Source: Craspedostauros australis
Lineage: Eukaryota > Bacillariophyta > Bacillariophyceae > Mastogloiales > Achnanthaceae
Length of the DNA stretch: 64,000 nucleotides
Assembly (NCBI GenBank): GCA_026770025.1
Contig: JAMXDE010000016.1
Location: 1,612,001 to 1,676,000, forward strand
Reading direction: 5' to 3'
The position numbers and the translations under genes were made by a program. The notes beneath the pieces are model-generated. The model had not been told where the DNA came from. It worked only from the letters and a program-made list of their open reading frames with translations, and searched no databases. Shown in pieces: positions 1 through 9,615 of the stretch. Position 1 is the first letter of the stretch; each line of letters begins with the position of its first letter.

Positions 1-1836
1 TGCGCTATTTATGCGCGGAAACACGATTTGCTCGGGGTTCCCGGGTGGAAGCGTTTCCGACAAATCGGTATTCGCCAACACTCGATCGCTCGTGCAATCG
101 CCACCAACAAGGCGAACCGCAGCAACACACCCGTATTCCAGTTCGGCGTTCAGGTACCGCGCAACCACAAGGAAGCGCTGATGCTTGACGCCAAGAATGG
201 TAACACGCTGTGGGCTGATGCCGAGCGCAAGGAAATGGACCAGCTCACGAGCTACGAGACCTTCAAGACCCTCGGATACCATGCCAAGGTACCCGATGGG
301 TTCCAGAAGATTCGGTTGCAATGGGTATACGCCGTGAAGCACGATCTGCGCCACAAGGCCAGATGTGTCGCCGGCGGCCACCTGACAGCGCCATGCAAGG
401 ACACAGCCTACGCTGGAGTCGTCAGCCTCCGTTCCCTCCGCCTCGCACTACTCGCTGGGGAGATGAACGGGCTTCAGACCATGGTCGGCGACATCGGCAA
501 TGCGTACTTGGAAGCCTACACCAAGGAACGCATCTGCTTTGTCGCTGGAGACGAGTTCGGAGACAAGGCCCGCCATACGATGCAAATCGTCAAGGCACTC
601 TACGGCCTCCGCACTTCTGGCGCACGCTTCCACGAAGCGCTCGCCGACACACTCAGGGACCTGCAATTCTTCCAATGCAGATCCGACCCTGATGTGTGGA
701 TGCGCGACGGTGGTGACCATTGGGAGTACGTCTGCGTCTACGTGGACGACCTCATGGCCACCATGAAGGACCCGCAAGCCTTCTTCGACACACTCACTTC
801 AGTCTATGGATACAAGTTGAAGGGTGTCGGACCCGTCTCCTACCACCTCGGCGCAGACTTCGGTCGCGATAGCGATGGCACAATGAAGATGAGCCCGCAA
901 TTGTACATCAAGCGCATGCTCGGCAACTACGAGCGCATGTTCGGCTGTGCCCCCACGAAGGCCAGCTGCCCACTCGACCATTATGACAGCCTGGAACTCG
1001 ATAAGTCGCCTGAGCTCTCCGAGATCGACAAACGCAAGTTCATGTCGCTGATCGGCGCGCTACAATGGTGCATCACCCTCGGACGGTTCGACATCTCTGT
1101 CGCCGTCATGACCCTCGCACGCTTCCGTGCCGCCCCTCGCAAAGGTCACCTCGAGCGCGCTCAACGCGTTTACGGGTACCTGCGCAAACATCCCGATGCC
1201 GCCATCCGGTTCCGCACGGGCGTTCCACACCACGAAGAGAGTTTTGTTGTTCCCAAACACGACTGGCTCTACTCCGTGTACGGACACACACAAGAGGAAA
1301 CCGACCCAGACGTGCCCACTCCGAAAGGCGCGATTGTCCGCACCACCACCTTTGTGGATGCAAACCTCCTCCACTGCAAGGTCACTGGCAGGTCGGCAAC
1401 TGGCATCCTACACCTTGTCAACCAGACTCCCATCGAGTGGTTCAGCAAGCGCCAAGCCACCGTCGAGACTGCGACCTATGGGTCCGAGTTCGTTGCTGCC
1501 AGGCAGGCCACCGAACAGATCATCTCTCTCCGACTCGCTCTCCGCGAGATGGGCATTCCCATCGACGGTCCCAGCTGGATGTTTGGTGATAACCAAAGCG
1601 TCATCACCTCGTCTACTGTGGCCATGAGCATGCTGTCCAAGTGGCACAATGCTCTTGCCTACCACAGGGTCCGCTCCGCCATCGCCGCCGGGGTCCTCTA
1701 CTTCGTCAAAATACACGGCTCACAAAATGTGGCCGACATCATGACCAAGTTCCTCCCATGGGCATCCTTCTGGCCCCTCGTCAAGCCTCTGCTCTTCTGG
1801 AAGGGCAACAGCCCCTCGCCGGATCGTGTCACCTGA
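1..1836 (+). CDS. Copia pol, C-terminal part: reverse transcriptase and RNase H (partial)
   Basis: The frame is open from base 1, so the true N-terminus is outside the window; the first start-like codon (TTG at 28) is not a real start. The RT holds the GDIGNAYLEA block, with its first catalytic Asp near residue 165 of the visible protein, and the YVDDL active site near residue 245. A Copia RNase H follows: FVDANLL, a T.TYGSEFVAAR block and GDNQS, ending with ADIMTKFLPW. The protein copies element RNA into DNA and degrades the RNA strand, in a cytoplasmic particle in known Copia elements. No stop or frameshift is visible over 611 codons, so this part may be functional. DIGNAYLEA is typical of Copia lineages I know from diatoms; the decayed element at 52-57 kb has a related block. 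Confidence 0.88.
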   Translation, partial: CAIYARKHDLLGVPGWKRFRQIGIRQHSIARAIATNKANRSNTPVFQFGVQVPRNHKEALMLDAKNGNTLWADAERKEMDQLTSYETFKTLGYHAKVPDGFQKIRLQWVYAVKHDLRHKARCVAGGHLTAPCKDTAYAGVVSLRSLRLALLAGEMNGLQTMVGDIGNAYLEAYTKERICFVAGDEFGDKARHTMQIVKALYGLRTSGARFHEALADTLRDLQFFQCRSDPDVWMRDGGDHWEYVCVYVDDLMATMKDPQAFFDTLTSVYGYKLKGVGPVSYHLGADFGRDSDGTMKMSPQLYIKRMLGNYERMFGCAPTKASCPLDHYDSLELDKSPELSEIDKRKFMSLIGALQWCITLGRFDISVAVMTLARFRAAPRKGHLERAQRVYGYLRKHPDAAIRFRTGVPHHEESFVVPKHDWLYSVYGHTQEETDPDVPTPKGAIVRTTTFVDANLLHCKVTGRSATGILHLVNQTPIEWFSKRQATVETATYGSEFVAARQATEQIISLRLALREMGIPIDGPSWMFGDNQSVITSSTVAMSMLSKWHNALAYHRVRSAIAAGVLYFVKIHGSQNVADIMTKFLPWASFWPLVKPLLFWKGNSPSPDRVT

Positions 1837-1869
1837 ACTGCTACCTACATCGAGACACACTTTGGGGAG

Positions 1870-3264
1870 TATTAGCTCAAACTAGTATTCCCATTAGTCG
1901 TGTTAAGATTTAGTCTAGTTAGTCAAATGACCGACTGCTCAGAGTTTGAGCGGGGATTGAAGCGTGACTCGATGTCGGTGGGATGGGGTCCCACCCTCGA
2001 ATCGTGCTCTACTTAAGACGATGTCGCGTGTCCGCTGAATTTGGGTTTGGGCGATCGTGCCATCCCACGCCACTTATGGGCGTGACATGACCTGTCCTGA
2101 ACGGACAATCGGGTCAAACCGTTGGATGAACTTTGTTCCCCCAAATTAGAGAATTCTCGCAAGCAGCCACTTCCCGATTTCAAGCACCCACAAAGACAGA
2201 GATGTGACACCGGTTTGGTTTGCTCCGAAATCGCAAAAAGTTGTTCGGAGGAATCAAGTTCTGAGCGTTTCGTGAACAAAACAGTACTCGAACAGCTCCT
2301 CAGTGGCATTGTATCAGTCCCGATTAGTCTACCCCTCGATCATGTTGAGTCTACTACCCTCGGTTGCGTTTGCCACTGATGAACAATCTTCAATGAATTT
2401 GTCGTTTCATTTATGTGACTATCACTCTCTGTTGTTGAATTCCATGCTTCGTTGCTTTTTCATCTGCGTTCTTAGAGGCTTGTCATTCTCTGCCAAGGTG
2501 TCCTCGTCCGTTGAGAAGTTCGAAAGTGCTCGTCACAAACCCAAACACTCTCTCCACTCTTAACCATCTCCAGCATGAGCAATAATACTTGGAACAACGT
2601 TTATGAGCAACTTGCTTGCAAACGTGCCAGACTTGCGTTCATCAACACAGCAACCAGCCTACTTGACATGCGTGAGCAGTCTACATCTGGACAGAAGAGC
2701 GCAGTCTACAACGAAAGAAATTTATGATTGGTCAGTTCTGAAATTGCTACACGTGGAAGACCTTTTCGCGGGACACAACGAAATCGGGAAGAAATGATTA
2801 TCCCGGTTTCAAGAGCCCATTTGAAACCAGATTCCGATTTCGTTTTTTGGGGCGACCCCACAAGAAATGTCTCTATCTGGTTATGATTCCTCCATGGGAC
2901 TCCGAAATCGGGCTGCGAGAATTCTCTATTGATCGGAAGAGAGTGAACAACAAACTCTCTCTCCGACCGTCACGAAATTGATGTCTCCTCTCGGAAATGG
3001 CAACATCGACACCGCGATGATTGCACGTACGGAGACTCAACGCTCCACTATGTTACTACTAATAGAGATGTTGCAGATCCAACTATAATGGATGCTGCAC
3101 ATCACATGCTCACAACCCTTTTGAAAGTCTCATTTGGATTCGTATCAGCTATTAAAGACTAAGACACACACTCAGCAACAACCTCGTTCACCTACTGTAC
3201 TACCATGGATTGATCACCCTTCGGCGTTCAGTAAGTTCACCTCGTTTTCATTATCGTTCTATCA
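1870..3264 (+). repeat. 3' LTR of Copia element 1, split by an insertion
   Basis: The LTR begins TATTAGCTCAAAC directly after the purine tract and ends CGTTCTATCA. Both ends are fixed by comparison with the solo copy at 9709-10330, which has a target duplication. Without the 778-bp insert and its duplicated TA, the LTR is about 615 bp, against 622 bp for the solo copy. The ends are imperfect inverted repeats (TATTAG/CTATCA) and not the usual TG/CA at the 5' side. Confidence 0.82.
2149..2926. mobile_element. 778-bp non-autonomous DNA transposon (MITE-like), TA target
   Basis: The ends are inverted copies of GAGAATTCTCGCA, with a further shared CCCGATTTC block just inside. The first ten bases are themselves a palindrome (GAGAATTCTC). 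TA flanks both sides (2147-2148 and 2927-2928). The uninterrupted LTR at 9.7-10.3 kb lacks the segment, which confirms an insertion. CGATTTCG/CGAAATCG blocks recur near both ends and may be transposase binding sites. No ORF with transposase motifs is visible. TA duplication suggests, but does not prove, a Tc1/mariner-type source. Confidence 0.75.
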
Positions 3265-3911
3265 AAATACATGAAACACTACTATCCAGCACGGTGATCC
3301 CTGCTGAACCAGTCCGTTCCCGCTACATGACGCATGTAGAACAAACGAGGCGGATCAAAAGCGCCTTCAGCGCATAGCAAATAACTATAGTCAGTGTGAT
3401 ACAACAACAACATCCAAAGAGGGAGGTGCAGTAATGTCGCATTTCATGATGCTCAATCTCTCGCATACATGAGAGTTGCGGCAATCCGGTGTTTCAGAAC
3501 ATCCGATTCCTGACAGGTGGCATCGCTGGAGGGGTCGCCATCGCTGTCGCCATCGCCATCGTCGAACAGAGTTGCGCTGCATGGAGACAACAGAGAAGCG
3601 ATGTTCGTTGTGTGTGTCATTGGTTGGCTGCACTACAGATGGCAGACAGATGAGTACCCGCCAAACGCGCCAACAACTCTTGAGTCCACCCGAAGCAACA
3701 AATCTTCGATTTTGCACATGAATCATCAACCAACATCAACACACAAAGAGAGAGAGAGATGAAATGGTATGACTGTGCTTGCATTGATGGAGATAGCAGC
3801 CAGCACTGAGACATTGCCCATCAAGCAACAAATCAACGAAGCAATGAAGTAATCAAGCAAGAGGCAGCAACGCAAAACGCTGCACGCCAACCAGAATCAA
3901 CGAAGGCGACC
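3265..3911. other. Intergenic stretch with hairpin repeats, no gene recognised
   Basis: Between the end of the Copia LTR and a weak gene candidate I see no convincing coding region. The stretch contains two hairpin repeat units (3421-3514, listed separately). It also holds a run of GCCATCGCTGTCGCC-like triplets at about 3536-3570 and an AG-rich run at 3749-3763. Confidence 0.5.
3421..3514. repeat. Two tandem hairpin repeat units (first locus)
   Basis: Unit 1 contains GCATT-TCAT-GATGC (3439-3452) after GGGAGGTGCAGTAATG. Unit 2 contains GGTGTT-TCAG-AACATC after GAGAGTTGCGGCAATC and is followed by CGATTCCTGAC. The second unit matches the third unit of the 46.3 kb locus, including the tail CGATTCCTGAC. 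Both stems are short, include a G-T wobble and close on a four-base loop. Confidence 0.6.
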
Positions 3912-4688
3912 ATGGGAAGAGACGATGGAGATGACAATGCTGATGCTGATAACGAATGGCAAACGGTGACAAACAACGACCTCAAACATGTCACATCGCT
4001 GAGCGACATCAGAAAGGAAGATATCAAACCAACTGCTCCGGAGTAGAGAAGATCTTGGTAGATGGGCAATTGCAGCACCAACAACAGAACCAACAACAGA
4101 ACCAACACCAGGACCAACTGCAAAGGCACAACGTGTCATGGCCTATGGTGTAGTCTGGATCCAAGTCATCAGTACCAGCATGCATGCACATAAAACTTCT
4201 GATGTGTTGTCGGAAACGGAGATTCAGCCTATGTTGGACGGGTGCATCCGCAAGATCGGATGCAGCAACTTTTCCCGAGACCTGCAGAGCCTGTTGTTCG
4301 GAGATGTTCCTCAGTTTGCACTGCATGCACCACAACCAGCCACGCCTGTTCATACCGATGCGCAAAGCGACACGTCGCAGCCACAAACCGCAAACGATGA
4401 GACAGAGGCACTGTCTCGTCCCATCCATATATGAAAGACATCGTGTGCGATGACATTGGCAACTTCTCCCATGTCTTGCCATCTTTGTCGGCCATATTAA
4501 CAACCAGGCAGCTGCTGGCATACGCTTGTGTCCTGCGCGACAACATGCACGAACTGAAGCACCAACAACAACAAGCTGACTGTCGCAGTATGCTCCACTT
4601 CATCAAGTTGGATTCGAGCCCTTCCAGCCAGGCACGACCCCCGTGGGGTCCACCACCATCTCCCACGCAGCTCCTTCCATACAACTGA
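3912..4688 (+). pseudogene. Possible gene remnant or spliced gene, function unknown
   Basis: Three consecutive stretches look protein-like but lie in different frames. From ATG 3912 an acidic segment (MGRDDGDDNADADNEW...) reads to a TAG near 4044. A second frame, across 4045-4434, carries a Pro/Thr repeat (PTTEPTTEPTPGPT) followed by a segment containing MLDGCIRKIGCSNFSRDLQSL. A third frame, 4431-4688, begins MKDIVCDDIGNF and ends in a Gln- and Pro-rich tail. The frame changes could be decayed frameshifts or introns; I could not identify convincing splice sites. I do not recognise the family. Composition and residue choice are the only support. Confidence 0.22.
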
Positions 4689-5105
4689 AACCAACGAACG
4701 CGGAAACCATCTGATCGGCAATGATGACCACGATGATGACAGCGGTGACAGAATCATCTTCTTCATGTCGCATTGGCCAATGATGCTGCACAGCAACATG
4801 CCTTATGCCAACCAGGATCATCTGCAATTCATGCACAGAAGACCATGCGTATCTTGCGGTTTAGCCAGACCGTGCTGTGAACGACACAGGAGTGCATGGA
4901 CCAGCATGCCGCATGGATCAGCAAAGGTGACAGTGAAGGCATGCCGGACGCACCATTGAATGAATGGATCATTAATTGCTCAAGTTCCTTTGACACAGTT
5001 TCTATCCTAATGACTATTCTGACGATTAGGTTTATCCATCAACTCAATTCCGCCATGCGTTCACTTCTCGAAGACTTCTCTTATGGTATGGCATGGTGTG
5101 GCACT
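4689..5105. other. Intergenic, nothing recognised
   Basis: This is the spacer downstream (3' side) of the ankyrin/BTB gene, which ends at 5106 on the minus strand. Only short unsupported ORFs are present. No obvious minus-strand polyadenylation signal (TTTATT on the plus strand) was found close to the stop. Confidence 0.45.
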
Positions 5106-8102
5106 TCACTCCTCTTCTTCAGCAGCGCCGTCCACCTCAATCCCTTTGGATGATTTGGTTCTCATAGAGCGGACGAGGTCCACGAGTGTCGCCCGATCCA
5201 TGTATGAATCCACTTGTGCTGCACCCTTGTCCTCATCTATGACCTTGTACAGCTCCATCATGGACATACGGCTGTACTCATCATCAATGTCATCGCTCTC
5301 CGCTTCCCCACTGCAAAACACCTGGGTCTCCGTCATCAGTTGACGGTGTGGAATCAGTTTCTTGAAATCTGGATGAGTGAGCAGATTTTGTTCATATCCA
5401 ACTGCCATTCTCATTGCTGCATCCTTCAACACCACGCAGTTGTGTTGATCGGCGAATATCAACACGTCTATCATGGTGTCCTCTGTGAGATGCCTGCAGG
5501 CCAACTCTGCTTCAAGAACAAGCTTGAGTCGCCAGAAGCCGAACTTGTTGGCCACAAGGATCAGCTGTTGCAGATCGTGCCATCCAGTGAGGGTGGGAGT
5601 TGGCTGGTTTGCGTCACCGGTATTGGTGTTGTCTTCATGAGCGCTGTTGTCGAAGGACATCTCACCTGTGTAGATGCATTGGAGGACGTGTCGGACGTGT
5701 TTTGGTTGGAGGTTGGGAAGAGGGATGGTTGTTTGGATGGGTTCAGTTCCATCAAGAGCGCATTGATGCTGGATTCCGGAGTTGATCAATGTCTGAATGG
5801 ATGGAACAGTGACAACGAGGACTGCAGAGTTTGCCTTGATTGATTGTTGGTCGTCCTCTTGTCCGCACAGGAAGGCAATGTCTGCGATGGCCTCGGCACG
5901 AACAGCGGTGCAACGATCTTGGTCGATGCTGATCTTGAGGTGTTGTTTCAACTTCAGTTTCAGTTGTTCGCTCTCTCGTTGAGTTTTCGAGACCATGCCC
6001 TGCATTGCTTCCTTCTGCTGTTTCAACTGCCGTTTCAGTTGTTCGTTCTCCTGGTCCTTTTGTTTCTTCTCTTGCCCCTCCCATTCCAACTGCTGTTTCA
6101 GCTGTTCGTTCTCCCGTCGAGTTGTTGAGACCATGCCCTGCATTGCTTCCTTCTGCTGTTTCGGCTGTTGTTTTGACTGCTGTTTCAACTGCCGTTTCAG
6201 TTGCTTGTTCTCCTGGTCCTTCTTGTTCTTTTCTTGCCCCTCCCGTTCCAAATGCCGTTTCAGTTGTTCGCTCTCTCGTTGACGTTTCAAGAGCATACGC
6301 CGCATTGCTTCCTTCTGCTGTTCCAACTCCCGCTTCAGTTGTTCGTTCTCCCATCGACTTTTTGAGAGCATGCCCTGCATTTCTTCCTTCTGTTGTTTCA
6401 ACTGCTGTTTTCGTTGTTCATTCTCCTGCTCCTTCTTGTTCTTCTCTTGCCCCTCCCGTTCCAACTGCCGTTTCAGCTGTTCGTTCTCCTGGTCCTTCTG
6501 TTTCTTCTCTTGCCCCTCTCGTTCCAACTGCCGTTTCAGTTGTTCGTTCTCTCGTTGACTCTTCAAGAGCATGCCCTGTGTTGCTTCCTTCTGCTGTTTT
6601 AACTGCTGTTTCAGTTGCTTGTTCTCCTGGTCCTTCTCTTGTCCCTCCCGTTCCAACTGCTGTTTCAGTTGTTTGCTCTCTCCTTGACTTTTTGAGAGCA
6701 TGTGCTGCATTTCTTCCTTCTGCTGTCTCAACTCCAGCTTCAGTTGTTCGTTCTCTCGCTGACTTTTCGAGAGCATGCCCTGCATTTCTTCCTTCTGTTG
6801 TGCCAACTGCCACTTCAATTGCTCGCCCTCCTGCTTGTTCTCTTTCAACTGCTGCCGCAGTTGCGGGTTGCGGAGACTGAGACCAGTGATGATCGATCTC
6901 ATCACCTTGATTTGATCGTTTGTGCTGATCACATCGAGAGGGGTTTTGTTGCCTTTGTTTTGGATGTCGACATCGGCATTGGCTGATGCGATGAGGTACT
7001 CTACGCATTCAGAAGTGCCGGTGATGCATGCTTGATGAAGGGGAGTGATACCGAACAAGTTTTGGAGGTTGACGTTGACCCCGCGTGATTCGATGAGGTA
7101 CTTCACACACTCCAGCTGGCCTTTGTAGCATGCCGCATGAAGGGGAGTGGAACCATTGTTGTTTTTGCAGTTGGCGTCGGCCCCGCGTGATTCGATGAGG
7201 TACTTCATACACTCCAGATGGCCGTTGCAGCATGCCCCATGAAGGGGAGTGTTACCATCTTTGTCTTTGCAGTTGATGTTGGCCCAGTCTGATTCGATGA
7301 GGTACTTCACACATTCCAGCTTGCTGGTAAGGCATGCCACATGAAGGGGAGTGAAGCCATTGTTGTTTTTGCAGTTGGTGTCAGCCCCACGTGATTCGAT
7401 GAGGTACTTCACACACTCCAGGTGGCCTTTGCCGCATGCATTATGAAGGGGAGTGAGACCATCGTTGTCTTTGCAGTTGATGTTGGCCCCGCATGATTCG
7501 ATGAGGTACTTCACACACTCCAGGTGGCCGTTGTGGCATGCCCAATGAAGAGGAGTGGAACCATCGTTGTCTTTGCAGTTGACGATGACCCTGCATGATT
7601 CGATGAGGTACTCCACACATTTCAGCTGGCCGGCATTGCATGCCAGATGAAGGGGAGTGAGACCATTGTTGTCTTTGCACTTGGTGTTGGCCCCGCATGA
7701 TTCGATGAGGTACTTCACACATTCCAGCTGGCCGGTAATGCATGCCTGATGAAGAGGAGTGAGATCATTGTTTGTTTTGCAGTTGGTGTCGGCCTTGCCT
7801 GATTCGATGAGGTACTTCACACACTCCAGGTGGCCTTTTTGGCATGCCGCATGAAGGTGATTGAGACCTTTGTCGTCTTTGCAGTTGGTGTCAGCCCTCA
7901 ATGATTCGATGAGGTACTTCACACATTCCAGCTGGCCGTTTTGGCATGCCAGATGAAGGGGAGTCCATCCCTTGCTGTCTGTCAGCTTGTTGGCATCAAC
8001 TCCTTCATTCTGCGTCTGGTTCTGCGTCTTCCATTCCTGCAACACTGACAAGTCACCTGCCTTGGCAGCATCTAGGAGTTGTTCGTTCGTAACATTCGGC
8101 AT
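5106..8102 (-). CDS. Ankyrin repeat / coiled-coil / BTB-domain protein, 998 aa
   Basis: An uninterrupted ORF starts with ATG at 8102 (MPNVTNEQLLDAAKAG). Residues ~42-375 are ten ankyrin repeats of exactly 34 residues (TPLH.AC..G.LECVKYLIES pattern) plus a degenerate eleventh. Residues ~405-710 form a long Gln/Lys/Glu-rich coiled coil made of repeated blocks such as QQKEAMQGMLSK and RENEQLKRQLE. Residues ~720-900 look like a BTB/POZ domain followed by a BACK-like helix region (FGFWRLKLVLEAELACRHL...MIDVLIFADQHNC...LKDAAMRMA). The tail is acidic (DGAAEEEE). Ankyrin repeats bind partner proteins, and BTB domains dimerise and often recruit cullin-3 ubiquitin ligases; a ligase adaptor role is an inference. 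There is no signal peptide or membrane segment. The ANK-coil-BTB order is unusual. It is probably an intronless host gene. Confidence 0.85.
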   Translation of the reverse strand: MPNVTNEQLLDAAKAGDLSVLQEWKTQNQTQNEGVDANKLTDSKGWTPLHLACQNGQLECVKYLIESLRADTNCKDDKGLNHLHAACQKGHLECVKYLIESGKADTNCKTNNDLTPLHQACITGQLECVKYLIESCGANTKCKDNNGLTPLHLACNAGQLKCVEYLIESCRVIVNCKDNDGSTPLHWACHNGHLECVKYLIESCGANINCKDNDGLTPLHNACGKGHLECVKYLIESRGADTNCKNNNGFTPLHVACLTSKLECVKYLIESDWANINCKDKDGNTPLHGACCNGHLECMKYLIESRGADANCKNNNGSTPLHAACYKGQLECVKYLIESRGVNVNLQNLFGITPLHQACITGTSECVEYLIASANADVDIQNKGNKTPLDVISTNDQIKVMRSIITGLSLRNPQLRQQLKENKQEGEQLKWQLAQQKEEMQGMLSKSQRENEQLKLELRQQKEEMQHMLSKSQGESKQLKQQLEREGQEKDQENKQLKQQLKQQKEATQGMLLKSQRENEQLKRQLEREGQEKKQKDQENEQLKRQLEREGQEKNKKEQENEQRKQQLKQQKEEMQGMLSKSRWENEQLKRELEQQKEAMRRMLLKRQRESEQLKRHLEREGQEKNKKDQENKQLKRQLKQQSKQQPKQQKEAMQGMVSTTRRENEQLKQQLEWEGQEKKQKDQENEQLKRQLKQQKEAMQGMVSKTQRESEQLKLKLKQHLKISIDQDRCTAVRAEAIADIAFLCGQEDDQQSIKANSAVLVVTVPSIQTLINSGIQHQCALDGTEPIQTTIPLPNLQPKHVRHVLQCIYTGEMSFDNSAHEDNTNTGDANQPTPTLTGWHDLQQLILVANKFGFWRLKLVLEAELACRHLTEDTMIDVLIFADQHNCVVLKDAAMRMAVGYEQNLLTHPDFKKLIPHRQLMTETQVFCSGEAESDDIDDEYSRMSMMELYKVIDEDKGAAQVDSYMDRATLVDLVRSMRTKSSKGIEVDGAAEEEE
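6917..7979 (-). repeat. 102-bp tandem repeats encoding the ankyrin array
   Basis: About ten tandem 102-bp units share a near-invariant core (TTCGATGAGGTACTTCACAC on the plus strand recurs with few changes) and vary mainly at the helix-facing codons. Such DNA-level similarity suggests recent unit duplication or conversion and makes copy-number variation between alleles likely. Confidence 0.8.
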
Positions 8103-8933
8103 TTTGAGAGGATGGTCGATGATTACTGGACGATTGACGTTGGGCGATTGACGTTAGATTGGCTGTCGAGGAAGAGTGCAGTTCGAGTTACCTATGGCGG
8201 AGATATCGATGGTGGTGTCTTCAAAAGCTTGTATTCGTATGGGTATCATACACTGTGTGGTAACTCGATGTCTGTTGTTGATGTGCTCGAGTATGGGGTT
8301 GAGTGGTGTGTGTTGTTGTCTTGTTGTCTTGTTGTCTTGTTGTCTTGGTCTTCTCTTTGTGTTTGCCTCCTTCTCTTGATCGCACCCCTGATTCTGATTT
8401 GGGTCCTTCTCTTGATCGCACCCCTGGTTCTCGTTCGCATCCTCCGGTTCCCATCCATTGCGAAAATGTACGTGGACAACAAGAAGAAAGAAGGAGGGAC
8501 AACAGAGTTCTGTTGCGTGACATCGCTGAAAACAAGAATCTTCGACTGCTATGAGTAAAACCATCGAAGATGATCAACGTCTGTTTGGACATCTGTTGAA
8601 GCACAACGAATGCGAGAGATCATTGACCGTGACACACAACTGGTTCGAAATGGTCGTTGCATGTTGCCATTGGCCCAAAAGGTCATAGGTGCCTCCATAC
8701 ATTCTGGGTGTGTGTATTTTCGCACATGTGCTGGCATGTCTTTGATGACACCCACAGACTTGATCAGTGCTTTGACCAACATGCTCAGCAACCAACCCTA
8801 CCATGAAGTCAAGTTCCATGTTTCCAAAAGGGCATGCTATGAATATCAGCACAAATCCGTATCGTGCTAAGTATGTTACTCCCATAGCCCCCACTATCTA
8901 TAAATTTCACTTGTGTTCGCTTCAGCAATCACA
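8103..8933. other. Upstream region of the ankyrin/BTB gene; minisatellite; no gene recognised
   Basis: This is probably the promoter side of the minus-strand ankyrin gene. It contains four perfect TTGTTGTC units (8313-8344). Further along is a twofold repeat of about 32 bp built on CTTCTCTTGATCGCACCCC (8371-8430). ORFs on both strands here have low-complexity composition and no recognisable domain. A TATAAATT lies at about 8899, some 40 bp upstream of the tRNA-like sequence. Confidence 0.45.
8313..8344. repeat. (TTGTTGTC)4 minisatellite
   Basis: There are four perfect 8-bp units, followed by TTGG. Confidence 0.85.
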
Positions 8934-9003
8934 ACACTTGTAGCTCAACGGTAGAGTACCAGTAATTCTTGCTGAGGTTCCGGGTTCAAATCTCGGCAAA
9001 CTC
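8934..9003 (+). ncRNA. tRNA-like sequence, probably tRNA-derived SINE head or degenerate tRNA
   Basis: An A-box-like TAGCTCAACGG (8941-8951) and a B-box GGTTCAAATCT (8983-8993) are spaced as in a tRNA gene. The T-arm folds (CCGGG, loop TTCAAAT, CTCGG with one wobble) and the D-stem GCTC/GAGT pairs. The acceptor ends (ACACTTG and CAAACTC) pair at only three positions, the anticodon stem is weak, and the base before the putative TTC anticodon is A, not T. This fits a tRNA pseudogene or a SINE promoter better than a working tRNA. Confidence 0.5.
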
Positions 9004-9615
9004 TCCTACTGGGAAAAGGCATGGAATTGGAAGTAAACAACGGATTATGAGCTTAAGGCACGAGCCATTTACCTCTGATGTGGTCTCTACTCTGCTGCGT
9101 ACGATTCAGCTGCAAGTGCCCAGTCTAACGCTCAAATAACCGGTAATAACGTCCGTATCTGCTTGTCGGCATGGTACTTTGCTTTTGCTGTCCCCTTGTG
9201 ATTTTTTTATAGTGCTCTTTTAATGAACGAAGAACATCCCAAGAATGATCCTCTTCTTCTTCATTTCTCATGTTTGTTGCTGAGGTTGTGGAATGGCAAA
9301 GGTGTGGATTGGCAGACGAATGGCAAGGACCTTCAAATCATGCAGATGCTCCTGCAAATATTCATACTTACACCTCCTCACCTAGTGCAACTCCATTACT
9401 CCATGCATTGATGGTATAAGAGTCCACATGGTGTCCGAATCTTCCTCAACTCTACATGATGCTTGTACAGATATGTACAGCGATCATGAATAGGTCGTAC
9501 AAGGACTCGTGCGGTCATGAACACAAGCATGGATGATGTGTGGAAGAGGAGAAGGAAACAGGATCGATGCGGCTGATGTCCAAAACAAAAGAGCATGGAG
9601 TTTGGGAGGCATGCC
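9004..9615. other. Region after the tRNA-like head; possible SINE body; otherwise empty
   Basis: If the tRNA-like sequence heads a SINE, its body would start here. A short T-run (9202-9208, TTTTTTT) could be a polymerase III terminator or a 3' tail remnant. The small ORFs here have no recognisable domain. Confidence 0.35.

Larger units (their letters stand above)
1..3264 (+). mobile_element. Copia LTR retrotransposon, 3' half (element 1)
   Basis: The RT/RNase H end of a Copia polyprotein is followed by a short purine-rich stretch (TTTGGGGAG at 1861-1869) and then an LTR. The same LTR occurs alone, in inverted orientation, at 9709-10330. Gag, protease, integrase and the 5' LTR lie outside the window, so age and intactness cannot be judged. 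The LTR is interrupted by a separate TIR element at 2149-2926. Confidence 0.85.

Noticed and set aside
8934..9003. Functional tRNA-Glu (TTC anticodon)
   Set aside because: The acceptor stem pairs at only three positions and the base before the anticodon is A, so a working tRNA is unlikely.
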